Assembly: GCF_004027225.2 (NCBI RefSeq)
Contig: NC_044290.2
Coordinates: 6,650,906 to 6,714,905 of the forward strand
DNA from: Strigops habroptila
Taxonomy: Eukaryota > Chordata > Aves > Psittaciformes > Psittacidae
Direction of reading: 5' to 3'
Length of the DNA stretch: 64,000 nt
How positions within the stretch are numbered: the first letter of the stretch is position 1; each line of letters begins with the position of its first letter. Under the pieces are notes generated by a model. That model saw only the letters and a list, made by a program, of their open reading frames with translations, was not told the origin of the DNA and searched no databases. Shown in pieces: positions 33,501 through 46,420 of the stretch. The position numbers were made by a program, and so were the translations under genes.

Positions 33501-36500
33501 GCCCTGTGTGCTGTGACCGAGGTCGGGCAGCAAGGCGCGGGGCACGCCTCAGTCCCTGCTTCTTGGGGTGGCAGCACCAGGCGTTGTCCCCAGCCCCACC
33601 TCTGACCCAGCAGCCTTATCGTGGTGGGTGTGTGGGTCAGGTTTGTCTTCTGCCCTTCCTGGAGCATGCAAATCCAGCCTACCTGGGTACTGAAATGGAG
33701 TTCATCGCCGTGCTAGCTGAACACCTTATAAAGTGATGTTAATCAAGAAAGAATTAATGAGGCTTCACGTTCACCTAAGTTGTGAGTAAGGACAAAGCAC
33801 TCAAGTAAAATGGCTTTCATTCTAAACTGCTCCTTATTTCTGCATCTACAAGACAGGATAAAGCATTTTTTATTCCGTAGCAGAACATTTTGAGACTAAC
33901 AGATGAAAAGAGCTGGGTACTGCTCAGGAAGATGGACATCTTTTCTTTCCCTCTCTTCCTGTTCCCTTGAAAGTAATTCCTGCCATCATCCTTTGAAACA
34001 ATCTGAGTAAGTCCCTAAAACTCAAGACACTACCTAGAGGTCCCCTGGCTTGCTGTCTTTTCTGTCTTTCTGTGTCTACAATGAATCTTGCTGAACAGGT
34101 TTAACCAAAATAATCTCCATGCAAACATTCTGCAAATAGATCAATTCCATATCCTGTATCCAAGTCCTACCTGGAGCCCACTGAATAAATGGATGTTTTT
34201 GCTATAAAATGATAAGCCAGAACTTCATGTGGCATCATAACTATATAGATTTGAAATAGTTTAGCTTTCAACATAGAGTTCTCAGTATTGCAATAACAGC
34301 AGCATAAATAGCCACATTTTCTGAGCATTGTAAAGGCCAAGTGATTAAGGTCAGCATCCACACAAGAGGAGTTTGCCTTTGGTGTATAGTTGCAGATAAC
34401 AGAAGGTGTGGAGTACCTGAGGCTCCCATTATACCATAATGAAATTGCGGATGCTTTGTGTTTTCTGCTAATCACTCTGGAGAGACTTTAAGCTGTGCAC
34501 ACAAAAAACAGAAGTATGCAAAGCTGCAAGATACTTTCTAACAACAGAAGCTTGCTTGCAGAGAGGATAAGGCAGGTTCAGGACCATGGCACCAGCTCCT
34601 GAAGGTAGCAAAGCTCCCCCCAGCTCCACACTGTCCTGGGGGAGCACATCCAACCTCCAGCTCATCTTCACAAAGCAAATCACATACCACAGGGATTTGC
34701 TGGGCACACAACAAGTCACCCCTGCAATATCAGCGCTGGGGAGACATAGAGGAAGAGCTCCAATAGGCGCTCCTCACCTTATGCAACTCATCGTGGGGAG
34801 ATGCTTGGGTAATTGGGAGGGTCATACACATAAGACCCTAAATGAGATGTATTGGACTGCACCAGAGAGTTTTCTGAATTGTGATCTAGATATCCAGCTT
34901 GGAGTTAAAGAGCTGGAGGAAGCTGTGAAGGCTGAGAGCAATCAGGTTGGGTCAGACGGCTGCTCACTCTTTCAGACTCCTGGGTCTGGAGCCAAAGCCC
35001 CTGCAGCCGGTGGGAAGGCTCCAGTTGATGTCTCCGGGCGTCAAACATGGCCCTGGGGTGGGTCACAAGCTTTCCGAGAAGGGATGTCTGTCACCTTCAT
35101 TAATCTTATCTGGGGATTGCTCTGAAACAAAGCGTGTTGTGAGCCTGAACAAAAACAGCCGGCAGCACTCGGCGGCGAATTCTTCTGCACGCTCCCTTTT
35201 TGTTTTGTATGATTTCCAACATTTCTGGCAAAAACATTTCCTCTGACTGTTTTCCTTCTAGAAACAGCCTCTTCCAGACAGGGCTGCTCTGCCACTATTG
35301 AGCTGGGTAGACACGAGGCTATTTAAAACACAGAGCTGGAACACTAGCAAAACACTTGTCTCATTCCAAGACAAGCAGGGGAGGGGAGGGTGCGCATCGC
35401 CGGGGTGCAACCTTGCTCGTCCTGGGAGCTTTATGCCTGCGTCATGCCCATTTGTGCTGAATTTAAGACTTCTGGGGATGGAGCCTGTGACAAAACCTGA
35501 CAAGATTTTTTAGAAGCTGGTACTTCACAGCCTGGAGGATTTATGGGTTTTGACTGCACTCTGCGGTCAGCAGTTTAATTATTTACCAGCCTATACACAG
35601 CACTGCTCAAGCAGCAACCATCAAATCTGACATTTTGCTAATGTGAGGGTAATTGGGTTATTTTATGTCTTTTTTTGATCCCACCAGCTCAACCTCCCCT
35701 ATTCAGCTGGGAGATGCAGAGTCATAGCTCTGCTGGATTGGCTTCCCGCCACCTCGCTGCTCCTTTAAAACCCCATACCTCCCATTGAAGGAACTCGGTG
35801 TCCTGTTCGCCAGGAGGACGTCAATGTTTCTATGGAAACTCTTCCCAAAGATTCTCGCTCCGTGCTGCCGCTGCTGCGTATTGTATGACCGGCTTTGTAC
35901 ACTGCAATTCATTATCAAGGCTGTGACGAAAAGGGAGCAGCTTTCTGCCCGAAGGGAAAGAGCACTGAAAAAACACCATAAAATAACAAACCTAAGCACC
36001 CCAATACCTTAATATTTATAAAATAAGCCACTAAACCCAAAGGTGCTCAAGCTGTTTGGTATTCGAGTTATGAATGGAATTTGCTCGCCTGGGCTTCTTG
36101 CAATGAAAAATACCCTTTCCTGAATAATTAGCTCAGATGAGGAAGATTATAAATTCTACGTAAGGTCCTTTTTCTTCTCAGTAGCCAGGAGAACATTTTC
36201 CCCCTTTCACCATTAGAATCAGGATGATGGATGAGTGTCACGCAGGTAACAAATGGGCCTGAACAAGAACCCTGGGCATGGACTGCTTTGAGCACACAGG
36301 AGGCTCAAACCCAGGCTCAGGTTTTATGTTTGAATTAATGTCTGTGATGGGAGCGCAGAATTAATAGGCTGAAGGAAAACTCACATTAATTTCCTTTTTT
36401 CCTAAATAACCAGAAATCACTGGGACCAGTGGACATCTCCCTTACTAATCACGGCCAAAGGTGGCCAGATCGCTAACCCGTCTGCAATGAGCACCAGGTA

Positions 36501-39500
36501 TTACATATTAGGAAGGCAAAAGGTCTGGATTTTGTTCCCACTTCTATCGTAGCTTTGCTGTTATTTTATATTTAAAAGCAATTGTTAACTTTGAGAACCT
36601 GAAATTCCTTGGTGCTGGCCTGAAGGAGCCTGGGACCTGATTTTCAGCAGGGCTGGGAAACCTCAGCTCCCACTGGAAGCAGCAATGGGCTCATGGCATC
36701 TCAGGAAATCAGATTGCAGGTGTCCCAAAGCAGATACCCCAAAACCAAGGTACTCAATTAGTGACACTTGCAGAAGGGCAACCTCTTAACCCAGCAGAGG
36801 TTTGAGATCTCCTGAAGAAAAACATTACATTCATCTGCTACGCCGGGAAACAGCACCGAGTAAAAACCCAAGTAAAGACGAGGATGAGAGGAGACATGTG
36901 TTTTATTTTTAAACCTTATGAATTTCTGAGTGGTTTCTGCTTTGTCACTTTCCTAGGGAGGGAGGCAGGGTTGGGAAAATAGGAATTTCAAACTCTGCTA
37001 GCTCCCTGATCCTGTGCTAAAGACTTGTATTACCTTTAATTGATGTTGCTGAGTGCATCCTCATTGATTTACTCCAGCCGCGCTCTTTATGCAGAGAACA
37101 TTCTATTCTCAGAGCGTAATCGAGCCCCATGCAAACAATATAGATGTTTCCTGATAACATAATTTAGAAAGAGGAGATGTAATTACTGCCTATGCTGAAT
37201 ACACAGCGTCTCTGTGCTTGCCAGTGCACTGCAAATCCATGACCCCTTTCGGAATCCGTACAGGAGGAACTCCCAAATCCTTCAATGTGGTTCTCATTTT
37301 GCTGAAAGCCTTTTCCATCTTATTAAATATGCTGGTCCTTATGCCTTTGATTTTAACTTCCTAACTATAGCACATGCTGGAATTATTTAGAAGGCTCTCA
37401 AAGGCTCTTACAGATGAAATTCGGGGATCATTCCTGTGGAAATGTGTCCGTTCATGGAAGAGGGGACAGCAGCAATGTGGGCTGTGGAGGAATGGGGAGG
37501 GGACCAGGCAGGTTCTCCCTGGGGGAGCTTGGTCTTTTAAGAAATGCAACAAAGCAGGTTCTTGCTTTTAAGGACTTCTCTTAAATACTTAAGGAGGAGG
37601 TTGGAACTCATCTGACGTGCTCCAAAAAAGTCTACTTGCCTATACATAGTCCTATCACTGTGATTTAAGATGAGTTGTTGGAGTGCTTTGCTCTTATAAA
37701 TCATCCTATAAGGACTGCATTTTGTGTTCTCGCTGATGGAAGGATATAAAGGGCGAGATATTACAATCTGAATTTCCATCTCTAGGGTTAAATCTGTCTC
37801 AGTTCAGTAGTGGCTGGAAAGCAGTGCCCCATAGCGGGGTTTTATGTGGAATAAGCACGCATCCCTGCACTGCATGGTCAATTGAGATCCGTATCGGAGA
37901 AAAATCCCCACTGTAATTGTTCCCTGTATCAGCTGCCTCAGGAAAATGATAAATAAAATAATAAATAAATAAAAATCAATGGCTGAATTGGCCCCAGAGA
38001 CTCAATAACTCTCCTCTCATTTAGAGAGTGGTCCCTCTTGAACACTTTTCCACATTGCAAAGCCACCACATAATGGAACAATTCAGCTCAACTGACAGCC
38101 TCGGCTAAAATAGCCCCGGAGCTGCACAGGGAGATAGGAGAGGTGTTGTAGGTTAGTGCCGAGGTGCTTGCCAGCATTGTCAGCAGGAACCATGCCCACA
38201 CTAAAAAGAGTTTTTCAAATGGCTTCAGCAAGACCAGAATTAGCTTGTAAGCCTGATGCAACGACTCAGTGCAAAGCCCTTTTATATTCCAAGTTCCTGC
38301 TCATCAGGTATTGGCTTCTCTCCCTATCCTGCAGTGGTGGTGGAAGCTTTCCCATTGCCACCAAGGGTTAATGAACAGGGATGGGTTGGGAATGGGACCT
38401 CCTGTCAGAGGAGAAACCCCAGCTCTGCAGCCTGTTTCCTTGCTGGGACCTGATGGAGCCTCAATTTAATTTGCCTTACGACCCTGGGTAAAGTCCAGCT
38501 ACAAATAAAAAGCATTTACTGTTTAAAACTCTTTAAACGTGGTCCAAAATAGGTCTTAAGAACCAAAAATGCCTATTGGGATTGTATATCATTATCTGAT
38601 TTGGACATGAGGGGAGCAAAAGAGTTCAGTTCAGTGACCACTGGGATTAAGAGAGAGCAAGGAGATCACCTTCAAGGAAAACAACAGCAACCGAGTACGT
38701 TGCAAGCCAGCAGAAAACACAGTAAAAGAGGAACCAGTTTACACAAATGAGGGTAAATACCACTGACAGATTAATCTTTTTGTCCACACATCCTCCCAAA
38801 TCCCAACTCTGGTGGGACTGTAAAACCCAGAGGGTTTGGTTTAAAACCAGTTCAGGTTAATCCTGCAGAATTAGCACGGGTGAGAGCAAACCATATAGCT
38901 CACGACATAACAATTCATTATAAGAAAACAAACTGAAGTTTAATCTGCAAAAGATAAAAGCCATTTTCTAATAAGGCCAAAGAAGAGCAGACAAATCAAT
39001 GACTGAGAGGAACTGGTGGTGAAAGTTGAGAAAAATAGATGTAAGTACATTTATTTTTAAACATTTTAATTTCAAGTCCCAGGAAAACCATTCAACACAT
39101 ACAGAACCTGGGGTTTCTTTAAAGAGGGAAAGAAGATTAAACACTAATCTCCGCCGATTTCCCTGTGTGGCAGCAAAAATGAGCATGGCTTGAGAGACTG
39201 ACCTATGAGAACAGATTAAGACGACCTAAATTTGTGTAGCTTGGCTAAGCAACAGCAGTGAATGAGGGATGCGCTGGCAGGGTGCAAAAACAGAGAAAAT
39301 TGAGTATTATTTGGAAAGACAACAGAGTTTGGGGATCAGAATTAAAGAAAGGTCAGGCAGAATGCTAGAGAAATGGTTTTAAGACTCTAGCATGTGTTTT
39401 AGGTAATGAAAGCAATGGTCCTCTGAGCATGTAAGCACAGCGTTGAATGAGACACTGGTGTGAGGGTTGCTGCATGCCTCCAGTGACTTTAAGTGCTTCT

Positions 39501-42500
39501 ATACCTGAGTTTCCAAAGCAAATCACCTTTAGAAAAATGACAGCTCAGCTCGTACTATAAATCATTTCTTCTCAAGCAAGACACCCAGCAGCCACTGCTC
39601 AGTTCTCACAATCCTGAGCAAAAAATAAACCACCAGGAACAATCCTGCACCGGGGAATGGACAAGCTCATCTAATGCATCTTTGTCATCTCTGGTTTCCA
39701 TGACAGTTGTATAATCAGACATTTATGTAAGTAGAGGTTTCCTCCTGAAATAGCAGCCTATGATCTCATGTGCACCTACGGTGTAACCCATTTGAATGGA
39801 AATGACGTGCCAGTCATGTGTAAAACCTCATTTTTTAATGCTTCTGTCTTGTTTTTATTTATTTATTGTAGCAAATCAGCCCGGAGAGTATCACTCACAC
39901 ATGGTTAAGTCTTGTTGTTGTGGTCTTCTTGTGGTCCAAAAATAACCACGGTCCCCAGGTCCAATGAACAGCGGGTCTCCACGCTTGCTCAACAATTTAG
40001 TAGGAAAACTGACTGTGTATTCCCTAATCCTGAGCTCAGTGCAGCGCTTAACCCAGCAGCCTCCAAACAGCTCTAATCTGCAGAGATTATCAGATACCTC
40101 AGACACTGTTCCAGGTTTGCCAGGAGGTCGGGATTTCCTTGCTGTATCCTTCCCACAAGGGGCCGGAGCAAGGGCAGTTGGTGGGAGAGCTCCAAGGATT
40201 TGTCTTGGCCAATTTGGGATTTCTCAAGGCGGGAGGAAAACACCCGGGACAGCTCCACTCCCACTGCAGAGACTTCCTCAAAGCTCCTCTGAGCTCATGC
40301 CTATGCAGAGTATCATAAAGCAATGCCAAAAATACAGATGTCTTCCCATATGTGATATTAATTGAAATGAAGAAAAGCAGAACCGGTCTGTGAAATCTCA
40401 GTCCTACTCCCACCTAAGTTCATGTGATAAGAGTGAAATGCAAGCAGAAGTAACTGCAGTTCAATCTGTGTGCAAAAAAAGAACATTAACAAAAAATAGC
40501 TACCTGGAAGAAGAGGCTTTTATCTAAAGACTGCAGACATCAGCAGTCTAGGGAGTTGATCTCAGTAGGCAAATGGTTCTTAATATGGATACTGTGGGGT
40601 ACCAGAGACTTCAAAACCTGTTCAGGAGCCATGTCTGGTTAGTCGATCCTAAAATGTAAGTGGTCTTATTTAGACCATCCTCTTAGTTACTTTTTCTGCA
40701 TCACTCTGCATCATCCACTGTATGCAAAAATATCCCCAGAGAAAAGGAAAACAGGCAAGAGCAGAAATCTCATCCGTTCTGCAGCTTCAAATCTGTGGGG
40801 CCCTTGCCAGCCTCTAGACATTGCAGTGCCCTCTCTCAGAGATCCTACTATTAGAATAACAGAAAGTATATTATGGACTATTGTTCCCAATGTCAAACAA
40901 TCAGCACAGATATCTCCGCTTGCTTCTCAGCCTTAATCTCCCTTCTCTCACTGAAGCTGATTTAGTAGCAAAGATAGAGAAAAAACAGGGTGGATTGGGG
41001 TTTGCAAGTCATCGTCAATTGGATTTTGTGAACCCAGCAGTATCTCAGAGCAGGCTCCAATTTCCCCTGAACCCCCTGCAGCTCCTATTAGCCTCGATAA
41101 CTGGTTCTAATTTTGGCCAGGACATTTTGAAGTTGGGGGGGTTGTTCATTTGCTCATGCAAAGCGACTCCTACCTCCACGCAGCAAACATGGGCCGTGTA
41201 ATGGCTTCGTTACACCGAGCATTCCTGCTCCTATAGCTGGGCTTGGGTGCACGTTATGTAAGTGGATTGTTAATGCTTTTTATATGTTGGCGGAACTGAA
41301 ATTAAAAGAGGAAATTATTCTCCTGATGCTCAACTCTAATCCCCATCTGTCTGTGTTTTTACTTTTCTGCACTTGCAAAGCTCCCCGATCAAAAGGTCTT
41401 GAATACATTCCAGATTTCCAATTTCGTTTGCTTATGCAACCCAAAATATTATGGCAGTCTTTCCTGGGGGCGATTAAGCATATATTTTCAGTTCCTCCAA
41501 TTCTCTCTGTTCCAAGAGTGCTAAAAATGGCATAAAGCTTTAGCTCATTCCATACCGTTAGCACCACAAACAACTTTCCTTTTTTTTTTCTTTAAAGACT
41601 TCTTAAAAAGCCAGGAATAGCCTAGAGCTTTGCAGAGAAGGAATATGTTCTGGAAAAAATGTGCTTTGTTAAATGTCCCCCATGCCTTGGCAAAAAGAAA
41701 AGGCAGGGATTCTCTACTGATAGAGCTGTGCAGCCAAGGCAAACAACAGGGGGCTAGGCAGACGAGGAGGGAGCAACGTATTCAACAACCAGAGAGGATT
41801 CCTGAATCCAAACCACTTGAGAGCTCTTTGGGTCTAGACTTGTGCTTTGTCCCATCCTAAGGGTGAGCTTCGGCTGCATAGCTAGGAATGGGTCTGATCT
41901 TTCTTGTGGTGCTTGGATCATCCCCATCTGGAAACCAGCATTGATTTTTTTATCTGTTTCTTCTCCTTTCCCAGTCCCCAGCCCTTTGTCTGGTGCTGGA
42001 ACTACCTGATCAGCAGCTGGTTTTATTTGGGAGAATAAGGAGGCTCCTTACACTGGAAAATGTAGCTTTTACCCAAAGTGCCAGTGAATGGACCCAAAGC
42101 ACCACTCTAACAGTTGTGTTTCATCACCCCTTTGGTTTCCAAGCACAGGATGGGAGCCAGCACCCACTATGCTCATCCGTACCCTCTGTGACCTCAACAG
42201 AGCAGCACAGGAGCAGATGGCAGCAAGAATGCACTGTTCTTAAAGGGATTTTTATTTTAAATACAGAAGGAAAGTCCTTATTTACCCACAGCTGATGAGT
42301 GCCTGCTCACAGGAGTGATGATGCCTTACGCACCAGATGATAATGCACAGGATGGTATCACCCCTTCTGGCCACTGGTACTGTGTTCAGGGCACCTCCTG
42401 AATGGCTGCATCACAGTGCAACTCTGGACCAAAAATCTGAATGGTGCGTTTTCCAAATGTGGGTTACAGAAGCTGTGATTTAAGGCTGTTACTGAATCCC

Positions 42501-44182
42501 AGAAAACACTGATTTCTGGCACAGCCAGGGCTTGGAGTCTCTCTGCTTTCCAGGATAATTTGATTTGAGAGTCCGAGTGCTGCCAATCTCCTGGATTTGA
42601 GAGAAACTCAGCACAGGAGATGCCCAGGAACTAAACAGGTGATCCCAGGGGAAGCCCAGCTGATCCTATCCTGCCTGGCATTGCTGGACTGGGCATCAGA
42701 CCATCTCTGCTGACTGTTATGACAAACTGCCAGACTCTTCCCAGAACATCTCCAGTCTGAGCTTTCCCCCCAGTGAGGTCTGGTCTTAAGCACGCCAACA
42801 CACTCGAAGCCTTAGAGCAGAAAGGGTGTTGTAGGAACTGCCACCACGACGGGCACATCCAGCAAAGGGGCTCAGATGTACCCAGTAAAGCGGCCAAATT
42901 GCACGAGCCATTTATTATCTGTATTTCAGCAACACCCACAGGCTTCAGGCAGGGACCTGCGCTCTGCATATACAACAACATCCAAATATAGAGCAAGACG
43001 CCACTCAGCACAACCACAAAGCTTCACTCACTTGAAAAGCATCCCTCCCTCCCCTGCCCTGGCAATGGTCCCCGCAGCCCCAGACCAGGGAGGACGCTGT
43101 GGGACAGCCTGTCCTTTTTACCAGAAATAGGATATTTTAAGGATTATTTTTTGGTAATGTTTTTAGCAGTGTGACAGATCCACCAGTTCTGGAAAGGCAG
43201 GAAGGTAATAGCATGCCAGAGCTGCTCAGGTTGCAGGTTAGGGGAGTATTTTGAGCATATGCTAAAAGTCCCTTGTCTCTGGTTAAAGCGAGCACGTGTT
43301 TAAATGCATCGCTGAGCAGAGGAGGACTTAAGGACATACCTAGCTTTAGGCATGTGCTTAACTACTTTGTGAAATTAAACTGAATATAATCAAGTGCTTT
43401 TGCTGAATAAGGCCCAAGTGCTCCTCAAACCCCCATCCTCTCAAGCAAGGTGTCTTTCATTAACATTTAATTTCAAAACAGGCTCAGAAGATACCATTAA
43501 CAAAAATGTTAGAGAGCCAGGAGCCTTTGGAGAATGGAAATAAATAACTACAAAAATAACTAAGGAAATCATTAAACTGCACAAACCAGCAGTGGGCTTC
43601 AAAAAAAAGAAACTTTGACTTGTGCTAGTTCAGCATTTGCACACAGATGAAAGATGCTTCAGACCCAGGACCTGATTTACAATGGATTTCCCTCCCTAAC
43701 TCATGCCACAAGTGTTGCCACCGGGTCAGGCAGGTTCAAGCCTCACACATTTGCCCTTCAGTCCGGTCCAAAAGCGGGTTATTTTGCAAACCAGAGCAGG
43801 AGGGAACCTGCTGGTAACTGATGCACCCTGGGACTGGCTGTGTGCGTGTCCCCGGGTGCACGGGGGTTCCGTCCGGGACAGCTCCCGATCAGATGTTGCT
43901 GCTCTCAGTGGCAGGCGCCCCATGTATAAATAACTCCAGATCTCTTTACTTCATGACCTTCATCTCTCTGCTCTGCCAAGCCAGCTCTGGGCAAATCCAA
44001 ACTTATCATATTCACACCTCCACCCCAGACAAGTGTCCCTGGGGTTTCTGGGCTCCTGTCCCAGTATGGGGTTCCATATGGAACCAGCCCTCCCCAAAGC
44101 AGCACACAGCAGCATCGTCCCCGTGTGAGCATGGCTTGATCTGGTTCAGCTTCAGTGCCACTGGGGTGGTTTGCAAGAAGAT
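30597..44182. other. Non-coding interval
   Basis: About 13.6 kb without a supported gene or recognised interspersed repeat. It contains a possible exon-like stretch at 31526-31635 and a motif-rich segment around 37.0-37.17 kb, both discussed as findings. A short A/T tandem (aataaataaataaa type) lies at 37951-37974. Open frames up to 179 codons (34586-35125) have no recognisable domain. Confidence 0.45.
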
Positions 44183-44456
44183 GTAGTGATAGGACAAGGG
44201 GTGGTGGGTTTAAACTGAAACAAGGGATGTTCAGGTTAGATACAAGGAAGAAGTTCTTTACTGTGAGGGTGGTGAAGCACTGGCACAGGTTGCCCAGAGA
44301 AGTTGTGAATGCTCCATCCCTGGCATTTTCAAGTCCAGGTTGGACAGGGCCTTGGGTGATATGGTCTAGTGTGAAGTGTCCCTGCCCATGGCAGGGCAGT
44401 GGGAACTGGATGATCTTAAGGTCCTTTGCAACCCAAACCATTCTATGATTCTATGA
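44183..44456 (+). mobile_element. CR1 LINE 3' fragment with ORF2 C-terminal remnant
   Basis: Runs in sense orientation from gataggacaaggggtggtgg to the terminal attctatgattctatga, the direct 8-bp repeat that ends CR1. The open frame across it includes LDTRKKFFTVRVVKHWHRL, the recognisable C-terminal end of the CR1 polymerase ORF. It then shifts out of the expected frame, so the copy is broken as well as 5'-truncated. Confidence 0.95.
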
Positions 44457-46120
44457 GGTGTACAGGAGGGTTTTAACCAGTGTGGAAAAGATTTGATAAA
44501 TGGGGTTTGTGCATTCTCAGATATGTTAATACAAAACAGTAAAGCTTAGATACAGTTTAGATACAGTTTGGATACATGAAATGGAGCTGTGCTTTGCAAA
44601 CCTTTACTTTTTCTTTTTTTAATGGGTCTTTTGAATGCTAAACTCACTGCAGATAAAATCACTGGAGATAAAATCATTGAAGTGCACATAACACACAGAT
44701 CATGCCCTCTCCCCTCCCCAGACTTTCATCAAAAGGAGATTTCCTGGTTAGACTCAGACATTCAAATCTTGGGCCATGCTGGCAGCATTTCACATCAACT
44801 TGGGCTGATTTGGAGCTTGGATGCATAAACTCAGTGACCCCAAACAGAAGGAAACGTGGCTGTTCCTGTATTCGTTTGAGCCTAAACCATGCAGAGCTTT
44901 GGAGCAAGCTGAGGCACCCAAGGGAAAAGAGCACCCAAAACCCAAACCCCCATCCAAATATCTGCCTGAGCACAAACAAGGCCTTAATGTCATTTATGGT
45001 CTGCAGAGATCCTCAACAGCTCAAGAAGAAAATGTTATTTCTTCAGGAGACTTGCATTTCCTATGAACTATAACTGCACACATAAATCTCAAGTGCTGGC
45101 TCAGCTGATCCGACACTTTGTGCTTGCCATAAAGTGTCTGCAACAAGGTGTTTTCCTCAAAATTTGATTCTGGATTTTTATCAGAACAACCGTGGAAATG
45201 AATAATGTATAAAATTCCTTCCTGAGCAATTCATTGTAAGTATTTAAAGGCTTTTATATATGTAAAATAAAATCAGAGTCACCATTGGTATTGCCGAGCC
45301 ACACGGTGCATTTCGGGCCCATTGCTGGAGTAGGATAAATCCACTATTTTAATTATGTGTTTTTCTGCACAGATGCTTGGGGAAATGGAAACTTTCAGGT
45401 TTGCTCAACACCAGCATTTCCCACATTGGCTTTACAATTCCCAGAGGCACAAATGTTTGCAGAAGGCAAGTGAAAAGGAGCCCTGTGCTGCCACTGACTG
45501 AGCTACTCCTGGGATTTATGGTAACTAGCAGCACTGGCCAGCTCTACCAGCAGCAGAGCAGAACACTTTGCATTTGCACATTTACCACTGCAGGAAAACC
45601 CTGTTTTGAGGGCTCAGCTGTGCCTCATGGAAAAGCTTTTGAGAAACATGCTGGATGAAGACAGCCCTCCTTCTTTTGGGATACAAGACCCATCCTTCAG
45701 TGACCCTTGCTGTACAGGACATGGGTTTAAATGTAAACCCACCAGCCATCATCCTTCAGCATCCAACCCAATAACAAGCACTTAGTAACAAAATTCTGAG
45801 TATGTGGAAAAATGAAATAGCCAAAAAAAGGCCTTGGAAAATTCACGGACTTCTGGGTTTGTGCCATCAGATCCAGGCTAATGTGCGTTCCTTTTACATG
45901 GAGCTGACCCGGGAGCAGGGAATGGCTGCAGCAGGGCAGGGGGGTTCACACGTGCTGCTTGGCAGGGCTGAAGTTAAACCCTCGCACAGACAATGCAGGA
46001 GTAAGAGCAGATGGCAGCGTTTGCTCCCTGCCAGCAGTTCTTGAAGGCTCAAAAGCTTTGCCTTAGGTTTAAAATGGTTCTTCCAGCACTGTCAATGCCG
46101 GGGAAGGAGGGAGGTATTTT
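44457..46120. other. Non-coding, with small tandem repeats
   Basis: No supported gene. Minor repeats: three units of about 12 bases (a/ggatacagttt) at 44549-44577, and two units of (t/g)cactg-agataaaatc at 44645-44675. Confidence 0.5.
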
Positions 46121-46151
46121 AATAAAATAAAAAATAAAAATTAAAAAATAT
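46121..46151. repeat. A-rich (AATAAAA) low-complexity run
   Basis: A 31-base run composed only of A and T with irregular AAATAAAA units. No retroposed gene body can be recognised 5' of it. Confidence 0.7.
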
Positions 46152-46274
46152 ACAGAAAAACCCCAGACATTCTCTTTGCTCATTTGATTTCCTCATTCAA
46201 GCAAGAATTCCTCACCAAAGGAAGGATGTACACAGTCTTTTTCATTTTTAATTGAATGCTCTAAGCACACCACA

Positions 46275-46420
46275 TTGTGGCTGCCCCATCCTTCGCAGTG
46301 TTCAAGGCCAGGCTGGATGGGGCTTGGAGCAACCTGCTCTAGTGGAAGCTGTGCCTGCACATGGCAGGGGGTTGAAACTGGTTGGGTCCCTTCAACCCAA
46401 ACCAGTTTGTGATTCTATGG
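46275..46420 (+). mobile_element. CR1 LINE 3' fragment
   Basis: gtggctgccccatccttcgc and gttcaaggccaggctggatg lead through agcaacctgctctagtgg to a terminal gattctatgg, matching the final 150 bases of CR1 in sense orientation. It carries only one terminal octamer. It differs in subfamily-type positions from the 44.2-kb copy. Confidence 0.93.

Noticed and set aside
43905..44441. 178-codon minus-strand frame
   Set aside because: Half of it is the antisense of the CR1 copy at 44183-44456.
46121..46151. A-rich run as the tail of a processed pseudogene
   Set aside because: It contains interspersed T bases, and no recognisable gene body or target duplication lies next to it.
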